Position numbers and translations under genes: made by a program | Source: Psoroptes ovis | Lineage: Eukaryota; Arthropoda; Arachnida; Sarcoptiformes; Psoroptidae | Length of the DNA: 64,000 nt | Direction of reading: 5' to 3' | Assembly: GCA_002943765.1 (NCBI GenBank) | Contig: PQWQ01000006.1 | Coordinates: 2,852,001 to 2,916,000, forward strand | Notes under the pieces: generated by a model | What the model was told of the DNA's origin: nothing | Database searches by the model: none | The model's input: only the letters and a program-made list of their open reading frames with translations | Shown here: positions 1 through 13,865 of the stretch, piece by piece | Position numbering within the stretch: position 1 is the first letter of the stretch | Layout: each line of letters opens with the position of its first letter

Positions 1-170
1 GGAGAATCATCATCAACTTTACCAATATATTGGCCTTGTTTTGTTTTTTCTGCATGTAAATTAAAACCATAACCAACAAAATTTGGCCATTTTTTTAAAT
101 GACACAAACGTGGACATGGTGCATCATTCGGTATCACTGTTGTTGCAGGTGTTGGTGTTGATGAAGACAT
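1..170 (-). CDS. NHERF1: NHERF-type PDZ scaffold, first exon (partial)
   Basis: The reverse strand from the ATG at 170 opens a frame running off the left edge. After a short Ser/Thr/Pro leader it reads PRLCHLKKWPNFVGYGFNLH followed by AEKTKQGQYIGKVDDDS. This is the start of a PDZ domain of the NHERF/EBP50 family: GYGFNLH is the carboxylate-binding loop and GQYIGKVD the next strands. Family members link membrane transporters and receptors through PDZ domains to ezrin/moesin and actin at the apical membrane. Only about 56 residues are visible, so domain number and any ERM-binding tail cannot be seen. The close match to PDZ1 of NHERF1/2 supports the family; which paralogue it is remains open. 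Confidence 0.85.
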   Translation of the reverse strand, partial: MSSSTPTPATTVIPNDAPCPRLCHLKKWPNFVGYGFNLHAEKTKQGQYIGKVDDDS

Positions 171-2515
171 GTTAGATTTTTTTCCAGTTTAATCAATAAA
201 AATTTAAAACTTATTCAAAAATTTTATATAAAATTCATCAACAAAAAAATTGCAGATTCTTTATCAATTTTTCGTGTTTTTGTTGTCTTTGTTGTTGTTG
301 TGGTTGATTTTACATGGACATCTATGCTCAAATTGAATCAACAGAAAACAAATGGAGAGAAATGGAGAAAAAAAATTTGACTGGACTCAAATGGACTAAG
401 GTAACACACATACAAATACACACACAAAACACACAAAAAAAATCACATTAAAAATCACAAACAAACAACACAAATGAACTAACAACAAACAAATAAATGA
501 AAATAAACAAACAAATGAACAAACAAACAAATTTTAAATATTTTGAAAATGTTAAAAACTACTTCACAGCAACAGCAACACCACTTGTTATTTTGATATT
601 AAGCACAAATCAAGTAATGAATGGATTTAATGCGGATGAAATGAATGAATTTTTGCTTTATTTGAAACAAAAAAAATATGAGAAATTTAATTAAGATCAC
701 GTTGTAAAATATCGAGATGTTGGAATTAAAAATATTGAAATCATAAAAAATAATCAGATTTGCACTTAGAAACACAGTTTTAATTCTCAAATCTTGATTC
801 AGTTTTTAATCATTGAAACATTAAGGTGATGGTCATTAATGATCATTGATGATGGAAAAAACCATTGGAACAATTGATATTCATTTAATTAGTTTTAATT
901 TTTCAAAATTTTCAAATTTTCATCTTTGAAACCACCAAAGTCAATTGATTGAATGTTGAATTGCTATTTTGTTTGATAGTGCATCAAATGCAAGAAATGA
1001 AATGAAATTTTTTCATTTGATTAGTTGCAAAAATTATAAGTATTTGATGGAGAAAAAATGTACGAGAAATACAAAATTATTATGATCATCAAAGGTAAAA
1101 TTATTGTTTTACTATCCATCATCATCAACATCATCATTGCTGTTGTTTATGTGTTTGCTGGCTTTCACATTGTTTACCAATGTAGTATCATTGTTTATTG
1201 GTAGGATGTTTTTCTCTCTCTGTGTTTGCACATCAGGTTTCTACCATTTGATTTTTTTCAACCAAATAGTGGATTTAAAAGTGGAAATAAAGTGGTTTTC
1301 TCTTCTTGATTTTTTTTATTTATTTTCCAGTGTAAATCCATTCATTTAATTACAATTGCTTTTTTAGCTTTAGCGATATTTTAGTGTGTATCCACCACCA
1401 TTGATGTGTTTGGAAAAATGTTTCTCCAAAATTCAATACAAAAATATGAAATTATGATGATGATGACGACGATGACTACGATGATGAATATCATAAAGTA
1501 TTAATGGTTAGAAAATATTGGAAATCAACAAATTTTCAAAATGAAAATGAAAATCATTACATTTGGATTTGTATTAAAGAAAAAATAAAAAAAGATGAAA
1601 GAAAAACACGGATACACTAGAAATGATTCAAAAAATGCAACAAGTGGTTGTTGTTGCTCTGTAATCAATTGATTCGCTGATCGACTGATTGAATGATTGA
1701 TTGGTCGATTTGATTGTTTGTGTTTGTCGGTCGGTTGTTTTTGAAGAAAATATTCAATTATTTGATTTCATATAATTTTGATTATTTGTTATTTTAATAC
1801 GTATACTTTTACCAATGTTTTTTTCGTTTTGATCAAAAAAAATGTTTAATCATTTGGTAGCAGCTACATGCATCATTTATATTAACAAATTTTATACTAC
1901 TACTAATATGACGTATAAATTAAACAAATTTGATTTGTTTAGTTGGCTAAAAACAAAAAAAAAAAAATTTATTTGAAAAAAAATGATTTATGATTGATTG
2001 ATTGATTGATTGAGTGATCGATCAATAAATTAATATTTTTGGGATTGAAATTCTTTTTATTTTATTTTATATTTCCAGAAAACACATGATTTATAACAAA
2101 TTTTTGACAATATTACAAGTTTTAAAAAATAATGAAAACTCAGATGTTTTATTTTAATTTTTTTTTTTTGCTTTGGAGGCTATAATTAGCAATGATATTA
2201 AATCTAATTAATCTGATATTTTATATCCAACATTTGATAGATATCAATAATTTCAGAGGAAAAAAATATATTAATAACTTGGCACCAATCATTACCACGA
2301 ACGAACAATACGAGTTATAGGAAAACAATTGAATCAATAATGTGTATTTACTATTATTACAACCAAAGATGTGAATAAATATTGAAGTATCAATTTTTCT
2401 TTTAAAAATTAAATATAACAATACATTCATCTGTATTTATATATGAATATAATTATCCATTTGTCATTGAATTATTTCAATTTCATTGGATTTTTTTCTT
2501 TTTTTTCTATTTTGG
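171..2515. other. Upstream region of NHERF-type gene / downstream of TGFBRAP1
   Basis: No convincing coding exon. It holds an ACA/CAAA-rich run at about 410-535, an ATG/ACG trinucleotide stretch near 1453-1490 and a (GATT)n tract near 1991-2014. Short open frames here are low-complexity and lack family features. It must carry the promoter and 5' UTR of the NHERF-type gene and the 3' UTR of TGFBRAP1. Confidence 0.6.
1991..2014. repeat. (GATT)n microsatellite
   Basis: About five to six tandem copies of the GATT unit, followed by the palindromic stretch GATCGATC. Confidence 0.8.
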
Positions 2516-5500
2516 TTAATTCTTAACGATATCACCATCATTAATGTTATTATTATTTTGTAATTGTTGACTATAATAACAAAAATCATGTATTATTTGT
2601 TTCGATGATGGTAACCAAACAAATTTTGAATCTAATAATTTTGTTTGACATAAAAAACATGTACTATTTTTTCATCATTATCATTATTATTTTTTTTGAA
2701 AAATTTGTTATTATTGTTTCATTGTTGTTTTTGTTGAGAAAATTATTATCATCATCATCATCGAAATTGCCGAATCGAATATTATTATTATTATTATTCG
2801 ATAAGATGTTTTCAGCGTGTTTCAATTCGTTTTCACAAGAAAAAAAGAGAATAAAACAAAAATTATCGAAAATATGTTAATAAAATATTACGCACACCAA
2901 CATACTCATGATTTCGAATAAATATGAACGAAAAAATTGAATGAAATGGAAAAAAAATCAAGAAATAAACGGAAATAGTCATTACTTTTATACAACTTGA
3001 CTAACTTAATCGGATCATCAAGTCAGCAAAATAATAATATTAAAGATAATAATAAATAGGACACAAACCTGTTACGATCAATCCGGATTGACTGATTGAT
3101 TAATCGTTGTTTATTTGCACGTTTTTTCTCGACTAATGAAAGTGCCATAATTCGACCAAACGACGATTGAAATTTAATATGAAACATTTCATTCAATTGA
3201 TTTGTTAAATGTTTTTCAATTAAATTTATTTGCCAATCGCCGGGTAATTGTTTCAATGTATTCATCAAATCAAATCGACATTTATGATGATTTAAATATT
3301 CGATAAATGGTTTCAATATTTCCGGACCATTCCTATGTGATGAAAACAAAACAAAAAAAATTAATGATTTTGAGTAAGATAATTAATTTATTTCGAAAAC
3401 AAAGAAGAGATTATTAATATTCAATTAATTTTTTCTGAAAAAAAATTCAATTGTTTATAGAAAACAATTTAATGATTGATTCAAGCGATTACAATCTATC
3501 ATTGTTTTTGGTTGTCAACTGAATTTCAATGACAATCATAAACATAATGATGTTTTTATTTGAAGGTAAAAGTTGATTTTTTTTTATTTAATTGATTTGT
3601 CAAAAAAAAAAAAAATTTATCAACTTTCCGATTGACTGAATATAGAAATAATTCGTTGAAAAAATTACTGAATTTTCATTTCTTGCCATTTTTCATTTTT
3701 GATTACTTACTTTCGATATAAATCCAAATATATTGACAATAATATTTGATAAATGTTGTTACATTCATTATTAGATTTATTAATTCCTTGATAATTATCA
3801 TTATTATTGCCATAATAGATACAATGTTTTAATGCATTTTTGAAATCATTTCGTTGTTCATTCAAATAGATTTCAAACGATTTTCTATGTTCACCTAATT
3901 TTCCATACAATATTGCTTGTTCATGATGGAAATTATTTTTTATTAAATATTTTAATATTATTTTTTCATCATATGAATTCGATTTGAATAATAATTTTTG
4001 TAATTTTTGCTTTATATTTTGATAAATTTTTGCATCTTGTTCCTCATTTTCATGATATATTGATAATATTTCAATATAAATGATTAGTAATGTTGTATGA
4101 ATTTTAGATTGTTTTAGATTCATTTGATAGATTAAATATTCAAGATATAATATTAATATATTACGATGTTTATTTAAATTATGTATGATGAATTCTGGAT
4201 TTATTAGTATAAATTTATCATTTTCAATCATTGTATTATGTATTAATATTTGTAAAGCATGATCGGTTTCATTTTTTTCATCATATTCAATTAAAAATTC
4301 GATATTATTCATTATAAGCTGTGTATTTTTACACTCATTTAAAATTGATTTCAATTCCTCAATACCTGGATAATATTTATCGTAGATTGATTTAATTTCT
4401 AATTTTTTCAACAACTCGATTGATTTCTCATAATTATTTCTTGATGCATAATATAACGATAGGAAATAATGATAATTTTTTTCCTTCAAAAATTTTTCTA
4501 TCAATTCATGATAATAATTGTCAGTCTTTTTTTCATTTTTGAAAAATTTTCTTATCGATTCTCTATTTGTGTCATCGATATTTTCAAAATATAAAAATAG
4601 TTTGGCTGTTTTAATCAATTTATAATCAACATGTTCCGTATCATAGTCAATATAATTTATTAAATGATCAATATAATCAATGAGAAAATTATTAATTTCG
4701 TTTCGATCTAATGTTTCAATGATTTTAGCAATTAACGCTTGCATTTTTTCATTATTACCATCATGTTCATTATATGGATTGGCGAATGGGAATATTTTCA
4801 ATTTCTCCAATAAATCCTTATTCAATCTCAACACCAATTCAATTTCACATTGTCCACTAATGAGATAATGTTTGGCTTGTTGATAATTTCTATTTTTCAA
4901 TTCAATCAGACCAGCGCGTATTTTGATCACATCGAATTGATTATATTCTTCATCAGTCATCATTCCTGTCTCATATAAATTTTGAAATAAATCAATAGCT
5001 TCTTGGGATTTTTCATTAGATAATAATGAATCGAATTGTTTTTGCCATGAAATACGTTTCAATGTGAATAAACTATTTTTTGTAGTAACAACGATATTTC
5101 CATCAAAATTATCAATATGAATGCCATTTTCAAATAAAAATTCATCTTTGATTTTTTGATCAATCATACTTATAATTGAAATGGAATGTGATTTTAAACA
5201 TATTATATATGGATATGAATAAGCTATTTTCAATACATTCATTCCCCAATCGATTGGAGGGCGTTCAGAGATTCCAGTTGTTTTTACAAATACGCCTAAA
5301 TTTGATGGTCCATCAATTAAAAATTCGTCACGTTGAATATATTTACAAATAGGAAGCGAAGTTTTTTCACCAGTGAAATCATTATTATTCGGATTATCAC
5401 ATAATAATTGTATATTACAAGTATCCCAATTAATCATAAAATAATTATTCATTGATACCATGCAAATGTAATAATTATTCATCGACATTGATATTGGCTG

Positions 5501-6084
5501 TTCATTTAAATTTATATCTTTCAATATGGATAATTTATCATCAGAATTCAATAGACAAATTTGAATTAGTTTACGTTTAGCTATACATAATTCAATTTGA
5601 AACGGATCCAGTGTGATTGGATTTTCATTCAAACAAAATTCAAACACATTACGTAAACGATTGAAATTTTGTACAATTTCTAAATTATTTGTGTAATTCA
5701 ATTGTAATATATTATCACAATGACATATAATACGATCAAATATTGATAATACTTTTAATTTTATTATTGGCTTTTTTTGTGGTAAATATTTGAATGATGT
5801 TGGCTTCAAATTGTTTATATTGGATGATTCAGATGACGATCGTAATAAATTTGAATAAAACAATATGAATGAATCGATTGTTCCAAGATAAACATCTTGA
5901 TTATTGACATCAATGCAAGTTATCTAAATTATTTTACATTTTATTTTGAAATATTTTAAAATCATGTAAATATTCTTCGATATTAAGGATTGTAACTTAC
6001 TTGTGCGGAAATTTTTTCAATAATTTTCAAATCTTTCAACAATGGTATCAATTCAAAACATTTAATATTGAAATCTTTTGCCAT
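2516..6084 (-). CDS. TGFBRAP1: TGFBRAP1/VPS3-like CORVET tethering subunit
   Basis: Four exons on the reverse strand: 6084-6001, 5923-3711, 3332-3069 and 2663-2516, predicting 902 residues (human TGFBRAP1 is about 860). Donors read GTAAG or GTTTG, acceptors end in AG, and all phases close. Residues 1 to about 300 form a CNH domain. The stretch CLNENPITLDPFQIELCI near residue 125 and the blocks ending in ISERPP and SYPYIICL match TGFBRAP1 closely; an alpha-solenoid follows. The short last exon adds a C-terminal CFLC...HDFC pair (C856, C859, H879, C882), the zinc-binding tail expected of this family. Known role: the VPS3 subunit of CORVET binds Rab5 endosomes and promotes early endosome fusion. 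The start gives an N-terminus that joins the CNH domain without a gap. Confidence 0.9.
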
Positions 6085-7062
6085 TTTGTCGAACTATTCA
6101 TATGACAAGATAATCTTAAATGAAACCGAATCAGCTGCAATTGAATTTCAGATTATCATCAAAAATAATGGAATGCCCTCTGTTGATTTGGATAATATTT
6201 GTTATCAAATAAAATATGTTTACGAGCAAAGCATTTGTGTATTTTTTTTATTGTTGGAAAAGATAAATTAAATGACAATAAATCAAAATTTTTAACAGTA
6301 AATGATTGAAATCATTGAAAATTGTTTACCTTATTGATTATATTTGATAAAATTGAACAAGCAAATAGTTATAATTCTTTTGAAACCATCATGTCTTTCA
6401 ATCAATTCAAATGAGATCATTTATGATAAATTCTGGAAGCGAAATACATGACAATATTTTGAAACTATTTTTCTATCAAAAATTACTATTCAAAATCAAT
6501 CATTTTGATATGAAAATTCAAAAAAATCAATGTAAGTTATAATTAAAAACTTTAATTTGACGATCAATCCAACAACAATGCAAAATGAAAGGCGTTTATC
6601 ACAATCAACAAATTATCATCAAACTATCAGCTATGAATCAATTTAATCATCAAAATTGATGCATTATTTTAAATCGATTCTCATTTCGTAATGTTTACAG
6701 AATATATTAATGTTTTTAAATGATGAAAAACTAGCGCATGATCCTAAAATCTTGATTAGTCCATATAAGGGAATATCATAATCAATATATTTTTAACATA
6801 AATTTAAATATATAGTTGACAATAGTAAAAATTAGTGGTAGCAAATGAATTTGATCTACAATAATAACAATAATCATCATCAATATATTATTTAATAAAA
6901 AAATGTAAACTCCATATTTTGTTTATTAAATAAAATCGTATTAATATCATTAAAATTTTGTCCTTTCAATGTTTTTCTACAATTTAGAAACGATTTTGAT
7001 TTTTTCAAGTCCGATGATTTTAATGGAAATCAATTTAATCAATTTCAATTTGGTTTTAAAAT
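6085..7062. other. Divergent intergenic region TGFBRAP1 / synaptojanin
   Basis: Head-to-head spacer of 978 bp with no credible coding exon. Both promoters must lie here. I see AT-rich sequence only and cannot name a core motif with confidence. Confidence 0.6.
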
Positions 7063-10000
7063 ATGGTACTTGGTAAATTGTTTCGTATTTATCATAAAAC
7101 AGATAAAAATAATGTTTATTCAGTATTGTTGGAAAATAAAAATGATCGCAGCGAAACATTGTTATTTGAATCCGGTGCTATCGGTATACTTGGTATGTTT
7201 TTTTCTTGTTTTCAATTTTAAATTTATCATAATTAATCATTTTATAATTCAATTTAGCTGCACACGAAAATGAAGCCATCAAACCATTATATCACATGTT
7301 GACCGATGTTTATGGCTGTCTTGGTGTATTAAATTTGAGTGTTGGCGAACAAAATTATTACTACTTAGTTTGTGTATTGAGCTGTGTATCGATTGGTAAA
7401 ATTCAAAATGTTGAAATATTTTGCATCACTGAAACAACATTTATTTCTCTACATGCACAACAATCTGATCAAGATCGTATTCAAGATGTTAAAAAAATTT
7501 TGAATGCACAAACATTCTACTTTTCATGGTCTACACCTCAACAGCAGCAACAATCATCGAACAAACCATTTGATTTAACTGTTTGTTGTCAACGTTCAGA
7601 ACGTACAAATGAAACTGATAATAGATTTTTTTGGAATCGTATGTTTTATCCATATTTAAAATCATTCAATGTAAACACAGACAAATGGCTCATAAAAACA
7701 ATGTGCGGCAGTGTTGGCATAAATACTGTCTATGTCGGACATCAACAAGCTAAAGCATGTCTCATATCTCGATTAAGTAGTGAACGAGCAGGCACACGTT
7801 TTAATGTACGCGGATGTAATGATTTCGGGCATGTAGCTAATTTTGTTGAAACCGAACAAGTAATATTTGTTGATAATAAAAAAGTTTCATCATATTTATT
7901 AATCCGTGGCTCTATCCCATTATTTTGGGAGCAAACGGGCGTTCAAGTTGGCACGCATAAATTACGTGTATCGCGTGGGAACGAAATATCTCATCCAGCA
8001 TTTGAACGCCATTTCGCAGCCATACAATATTTATATGGTAAACAAGTTATCATAAATCTGGTTGGAAACAAAGAAGGTGAATTTACGATAGGATCAATGT
8101 ATAAAGCTCATCATAAATCATCACGTTTTCGTGATGAAATACCATATATCGCATTCGATTATCATCATTATTGTAGTCGTGGTCGTGAAGAAAATTTGGT
8201 TTTAATATTAAAAGATCGTATTCAAAAATATTTCAATGATTTTGGATTTTATTATTCACTTGGTAGTGATGCTGATAAACAATTACAGAAAGGCACATTT
8301 CGCATCAATTGTATTGATTGTTTAGATCGCACAAATCGTGTACAAACATTTCTTGGACTTGAAATGTTGAAACATCAACTTAAAATATTGGATTTAGATG
8401 AAAAATCTACGATTGTCAGCAGATTTTTTGAAGTTTATAAAAATATGTGGCAAGCAAATGGTGATCAAATAAGTAGAATATATGCTGGTACCGGTGCTTT
8501 AGAAGGAAAATCAAAACTACGAGATGGCACGTTATCTGTTGCACGAACTATACAAAATAATCTATTAGACACAAGTAAACAAGAAGCATTCGATATTCTT
8601 GTGACTGGTAAACCAAGCGGTTTAGAATTCATTGAAAAATTCCGTTCATTATTGCCGAATGAATATCTTCATTTGCCTTCAAAATTATTAATGTCAATTT
8701 GTGATCGACATTTTGAATATACATCAGTATCAGAAATTCGTGTAGCTGTTGGCACATGGAATGTAAATGGTGGAAAACATTTCAATAGTATTATTTATAA
8801 AAAGAGTGATCCACTCTCTGATTGGTTATTGGATTATAACCGAAAAAGTCCTAGAAAAAATCAAGTCAATATTCTAGATTTATCATTAGATGATTCTCTA
8901 ACTTCATTAAAAAGTGATTCACCAGATTTGTATGCAATCGGTTTCGAAGAAATTGTTGATCTTAGTGCACAAAATATTGTGGCAACAAGTACGACTAATC
9001 AAAAAGAATGGCTTGTAGAATTGGAAAAAACATTATCACGTAATGAACCGTATGTGTTAGTAACATGTGTTCAATTGGTGGGTGTTTGTTTGTTTCTATT
9101 TGTAAAACCGAAATTTGCACGTTTTATTCGTGATGTATCAACTGATTCAATCAAAACTGGTCTAGGTGGTGCTACCGGTAATAAAGGTGGCGTCGGTATA
9201 CGATTACGCTTTTATAATTCAAATTTATGTTTTATTTGTTCCCATTTTGCGGCTGGACAAAGTCAAGTTAATGAACGTAATTCAGATTTTAAAGAAATAT
9301 CAAGGAAAATGTTTTATTCGATTGGAAAAAATATTTATTCACATGATTATATATTTTGGTGTGGTGATTTTAATTATCGCATTGATATGCCTATCGATGA
9401 ATGTAAACAATTGATTATGGAACAAAATTGGGCCAAGTTATTAGAAAAAGATCAACTAACAGTTCAGAAGAAAGAGGGTAATGTCTTTCGTAATTATCAA
9501 GAAGGTTCGATTGAATTTGCGCCCACCTATAAATATGATGTTAATAGTGATGATTATGATACCAGTGAAAAATCACGTATACCAGCATGGACTGATCGTG
9601 TTTTATTTAGAAAATTGCAACCGACACGTTTATCTGAAAAAAATTCTAATAAACTTGATTATGGTGAAATAATATTTTATGGTCGTGCTGAATTAAAAAC
9701 ATCTGATCATCGCCCAGTTATTGCTGAATATAAAATTGAAATATTGCAATTCGATAAGAATAAATTTCCAAAAATATTCAACGATGTTATCAAAAATGAA
9801 GGTCCAACTGATGCTACTGTCATTATCAAGGAAATCAATGCCTCAGATCCAACAAAATCATTTGAAACAATTTATATTGAAGAATTGATCAAAAAAATCA
9901 ATGAAAAAATTGGGCCAATAATATTAGCCGGATTCGGAGACGATCACATGCGTGTAACATTTAAAGATGGACACAAAGCTATGCAATTAGTGGAAATGGG

Positions 10001-10748
10001 TTCATTCGATATATTAGATAAAAAATATCAAGCATCATATCGAACCCCGAATTGGGATGAATTAATTCTAGAACAAGTAAATTATGGCACATGTAATGCG
10101 ATACCGTTGATTGAAAATACAGTCAAATGCGACATTGATGAACAGTATGATTATGATGTGCCCAGAGTAATCAGTCCCGACAGCCCTGATGAACTTATCG
10201 TTGAGCCAATCATTGATACTTCGAATATACCCAATTGTCAAGCACAACCGTCACGTCCACCACCTCCAAAACAATCAAGCTTAGAAAATGTCAAAGAAGA
10301 AAAGAAAATGGCACCTGCTCGACCAGCACCGCCACCTCCACCAAAGAAAATTTCAGTCAAAGACAAACAAACTGTTGATGATATTCTATCTATAAGCAAT
10401 AATGAAAATTTAATCGATGATGAAATTCCATCAAATCAACCTCCATCAAGACCTCCGCCTTCAATACCACCACCGCCATCAATGAAATCGTCATCAATGA
10501 TCAATAATATTAATCACGAACACGATGATAATTTGAATGATGATGATGAGGAAGATGATAATGATGATGAAGAAATAAATTATAACGATTCAAAAACAAT
10601 GCCAAATATTCCAGCACCAAATTTTCCACCGCCAACAATTGCTACATCACGATTGCCATCAGCCCCGCCATCGATTCCGGCGCCTATTGCGCCACCTATT
10701 CCTTTACGACGTCCACCACCTCCTATGATTCCTCCAAGGGAAAATTGA
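7063..10748 (+). CDS. SYNJ: Synaptojanin, polyphosphoinositide phosphatase
   Basis: Two exons, 7063-7192 and 7258-10748, predicting 1206 residues. The N-terminal SAC domain carries the CX5R catalytic loop in RINCIDCLDRTNR, near residue 390. The inositol 5-phosphatase domain follows, with WNVNGG (about 544), WCGDFNYR (about 743), IPAWTDRVLF and SDHRPV (about 858). Next comes an RRM-like DUF1866 segment (about 880-1000) and a Pro-rich tail with many PPPP runs and an acidic D/E stretch. This order (SAC, 5-phosphatase, RRM-like, Pro-rich) is diagnostic of synaptojanin, which dephosphorylates PI(4,5)P2 and PI4P to uncoat endocytic vesicles, notably at synapses; the tail should bind SH3 partners such as endophilin. 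The first exon joins in phase and restores the SAC N-terminus. No inactivating change is seen. Confidence 0.95.
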
Positions 10749-11139
10749 ATTGAATTGAATTGTCTAGTCATCGTGTTGAGTCCCTTTTTATGACTGCTTA
10801 ATTGATAAAGCAATAATTAATTGTTTAAATTAAACACACACATACACCCACTATAGAGAAGAATAATAATTTACAAATTTTCGATGTTAAAATAACAAAA
10901 TTATTTTTGCAAAAAACTGATTTAAAATATGATTAACTTTTTGTTGAATTATATTCATTCTTTAAAAATATAATTTATAAAAAATATAAATATTTATAAT
11001 CAATTACATATCTTTTGTGCGTGTTTTTTTTCAAACATTTAATGTCAATGTTTAGAAATTTGGTTTTGCTTGTTTGTTTGTTTTGAATACATATAATTTA
11101 TTATCTGCTTGTTGTTGTTGTAGTTTTGATTTGATTTGA
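10749..11139. other. Convergent 3' region
   Basis: 391 bp between the synaptojanin stop and the stop of the opposite-strand gene. AT-rich with several AATAAA-like words on both strands, as expected for two 3' UTRs. Nothing else seen. Confidence 0.5.
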
Positions 11140-13337
11140 TTAATATAATAAAATAATTGATGAAATAAACGTTAATATTTGTAAATATAAATAATAATTG
11201 TATTGATTTCCATATGATCGAATAGAATTGGTCGCAGTTGGTCGTAATATTGTTACATGATCTTGTGCACTTTTATATGGATTTGCGCCATCATCGAAAT
11301 ATAATGGGCAATCATCATCTTTGAATTAATGGGTAAAAAATTAGCAAGATGATTAATGATTTACATTCTATAAATCACTAACAAATATACATACGTTCAC
11401 GTTCATATTCAGTCATTTCTAATGCAACTTGTGCACCTTCAATAGCGTTTCCACTTCTAACATCTTGTTTAATATGACAAAACGCACCGACAGACATCGA
11501 CATTAGAATGACATTTAAATCAGCACGTTGATATACCCAACAACGATAACGGCTATATGCATCTAAACTATCATAAGTAATTAAATAGGATTTCAAATTT
11601 TCTTTCCAATATGCAATACACTGCATTTGATAATCTGGTTCACTATAGATATCGACTGGTAGACCAAATTGATCAACTGATAAACAATAATCAGCATCAA
11701 TATTCAAAATTTTTTGATCACTATCACAAACAGAAAAATCTGATATGTTTGCTTTACAGTAGACGTTCGGACGAGGAAATCGTGTCACACCTCCACGAAT
11801 ACGTGTTTCGAATAATATGTCACCAGTTTGTTTGAAACGAAATTTACCTGCAATCGGGCATTTGATCGATACAGGATTTTTAGCAATCAATATGTCATAT
11901 TTCCATTGTTCTTCTGAATTGAACATTGTCCATGCACAAACGGTTGAAAAACGATCCATTATCATTGCTTGTCCTTTACGATAACGAATAACATTATGAT
12001 GTCTGGGTAAGAATTCAAAACAAACATAATCTTTTTGACAACCATTCACGCCTAAACGTGCCATGACAAAACGTGAACCACGTTGTTCTTGACAAACAAA
12101 TATTTCCTGTTTGACACGTCCAGTATCTGGACGCCATTTTTCAACCATGGTTGTCGAATTGATTGTGACTTCAGCATCGAAATTCGCAGTGTTAATCCAT
12201 TGACCACTAAAATTTTGTGGCAATGTACATTTAGCTTGTACTAATTCAGCACGTACTGGAAACAAACGCAAACGTTCTGGTCCTTCTTGCGGAGATTTTA
12301 GCGTATTACATTCAGCGGTGATCGACACGGATAAAAATTGATCATCATCACGGTTAGAGAGCTATAATTTTGAAAATAATTACGATTATTAAAAATGAAT
12401 AAATTTTGCTCAAACATACGAAACAGCGATATTTTTCTTCCATACGAGATTCACGTGAATTGACAACAGCGAAAAAATGATTTTTACCCACATACCAATC
12501 ACCTAAACATTTATATTGTACTTCAGCATCTTCAGTTTCACGCATATTGGAACATTTACGATAATTCATAACAAATTGTTGATTTAGATTGAAAAATTGT
12601 GTGCCAGGTTTTTGACATGCTGTTATATTGGCTTCTTCATGTATACATTCACCAGTGAATTTGAAGCGATTTTGATATGCAAAATTCCAAACTCCTTCTA
12701 AACTAGAACGACAATTTTTGCCAGATGGATTTGTCGCTGAAATTCATTGAAAATCATTCATATTTAAATCTACTTTGAAAAATCAATTTCGATAAGACAT
12801 ACAAAACATTGTAATCAATTCTTGGTTGTTATCTAATGAATTTTTGCACATTGTTTCATACGTTGGCATAACATTCATTGGATTTTGCAAACAATTGGCT
12901 ATTTAAATATGTTAATGATATTAATCAATCAATTTACACAATCATTCATATCAAAATTGATACAAACTTTCGATTTTTTCCAACACATTCAATGTACGTA
13001 TCAAAATGCGTACACAAGAAAGACAATCGGCTTTTTTCAATAAAAATGTAAAATTATCATAGCTATGTGCATTCATTTCTAAACAATAGCCACGATTTGA
13101 GAAATCATTTTCAGTTATTTTTGTATAAACGTTTTGTCCATCTTCTCGTGAAAACCATTCACCATGCAATGTTGTCGGTATTGTACAATGTTGTTGTGAT
13201 TGTGGATACGATTGTTGATATCCATTATTATTGCTGTAAGATTGAAATTGTGCAAGACAATCTGATACGATTAAAATCAGTATGATTAATGGAAATATCG
13301 GTAAATTCAAATTCTCAAGAATTATCATTTTCAACAT
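11140..13337 (-). CDS. Secreted/surface cysteine-rich protein of unknown function
   Basis: Five exons: 13337-12968, 12898-12803, 12736-12420, 12361-11395 and 11318-11140; phases close to 642 residues. A hydrophobic signal peptide ends near SDCLA/Q. Four cysteine-paired modules follow, with recurrent starts such as CTIPTTLHGEW, CRSSLEGVWNF, CTLPQNFSGQW and CPIAGKFRF, each a Cys followed by a Trp or aromatic residue. From memory this resembles the invertebrate extracellular family holding the Pfam DUF7042-DUF7045 modules; I cannot verify the number. The last exon ends in a hydrophobic tail (YYLYLQILTFISSIILLY) with no basic anchor after it, which suggests GPI attachment or a C-terminal membrane anchor (inference). 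Function is not known to me. It is divergent from the KAT2 gene. Confidence 0.8.
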
Positions 13338-13865
13338 TAATTAATCAATTCAGATGTTACATTGAAACATTATCATGAAATAGATTGAAAATAGTGAAAT
13401 TGAAATAAAAACAAACAAACACTGCTAATGAACTGCTTCAACTGTTTGTTCATTAGATAAAAAGGTAAACACATACCTGTTAACGAAGATGTGATTTCAT
13501 TTAGATTTATGAATGAATGAATGCTTACGAATAATGCAAAACTGGTATTTTTCAATTTTTTCAAATTTTGAAAATTAAAAATTCTTGAAGTTGTAAGCTC
13601 TCAATCATAGATGGTGCCGATATGTTAAGGAAAAAAAATTAACTGTTTTCAAAACACATGTGTTTTAACTCATTTTTTTCTTGTGTTTTTCTTTCGTAAT
13701 TGTTTTCCATACTGGTTTGTTTAATCTCAAATCTCAAGAATTTTGATCCATATTTTTAATGTTATAAGTTTTAATCACCATTATCATTAATCAATTTTCA
13801 TCGTTCAAAATGTATTGAAATCAGATATTTTCCATACTCTTTCAAAAGTGATTTTTGAAATAAAA
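13338..13865. other. Divergent intergenic region
   Basis: 528 bp between two head-to-head genes, presumably holding both promoters and 5' UTRs. No coding signal is seen. Confidence 0.5.

Noticed and set aside
497..1349. 65- and 81-codon frames
   Set aside because: Made of ACAAAC/ATGAAT simple sequence or hydrophobic T-rich runs; no family features.
2605..2880. 91-codon frame on the + strand
   Set aside because: Low-complexity and overlaps the last TGFBRAP1 exon and intron on the other strand; no domain.
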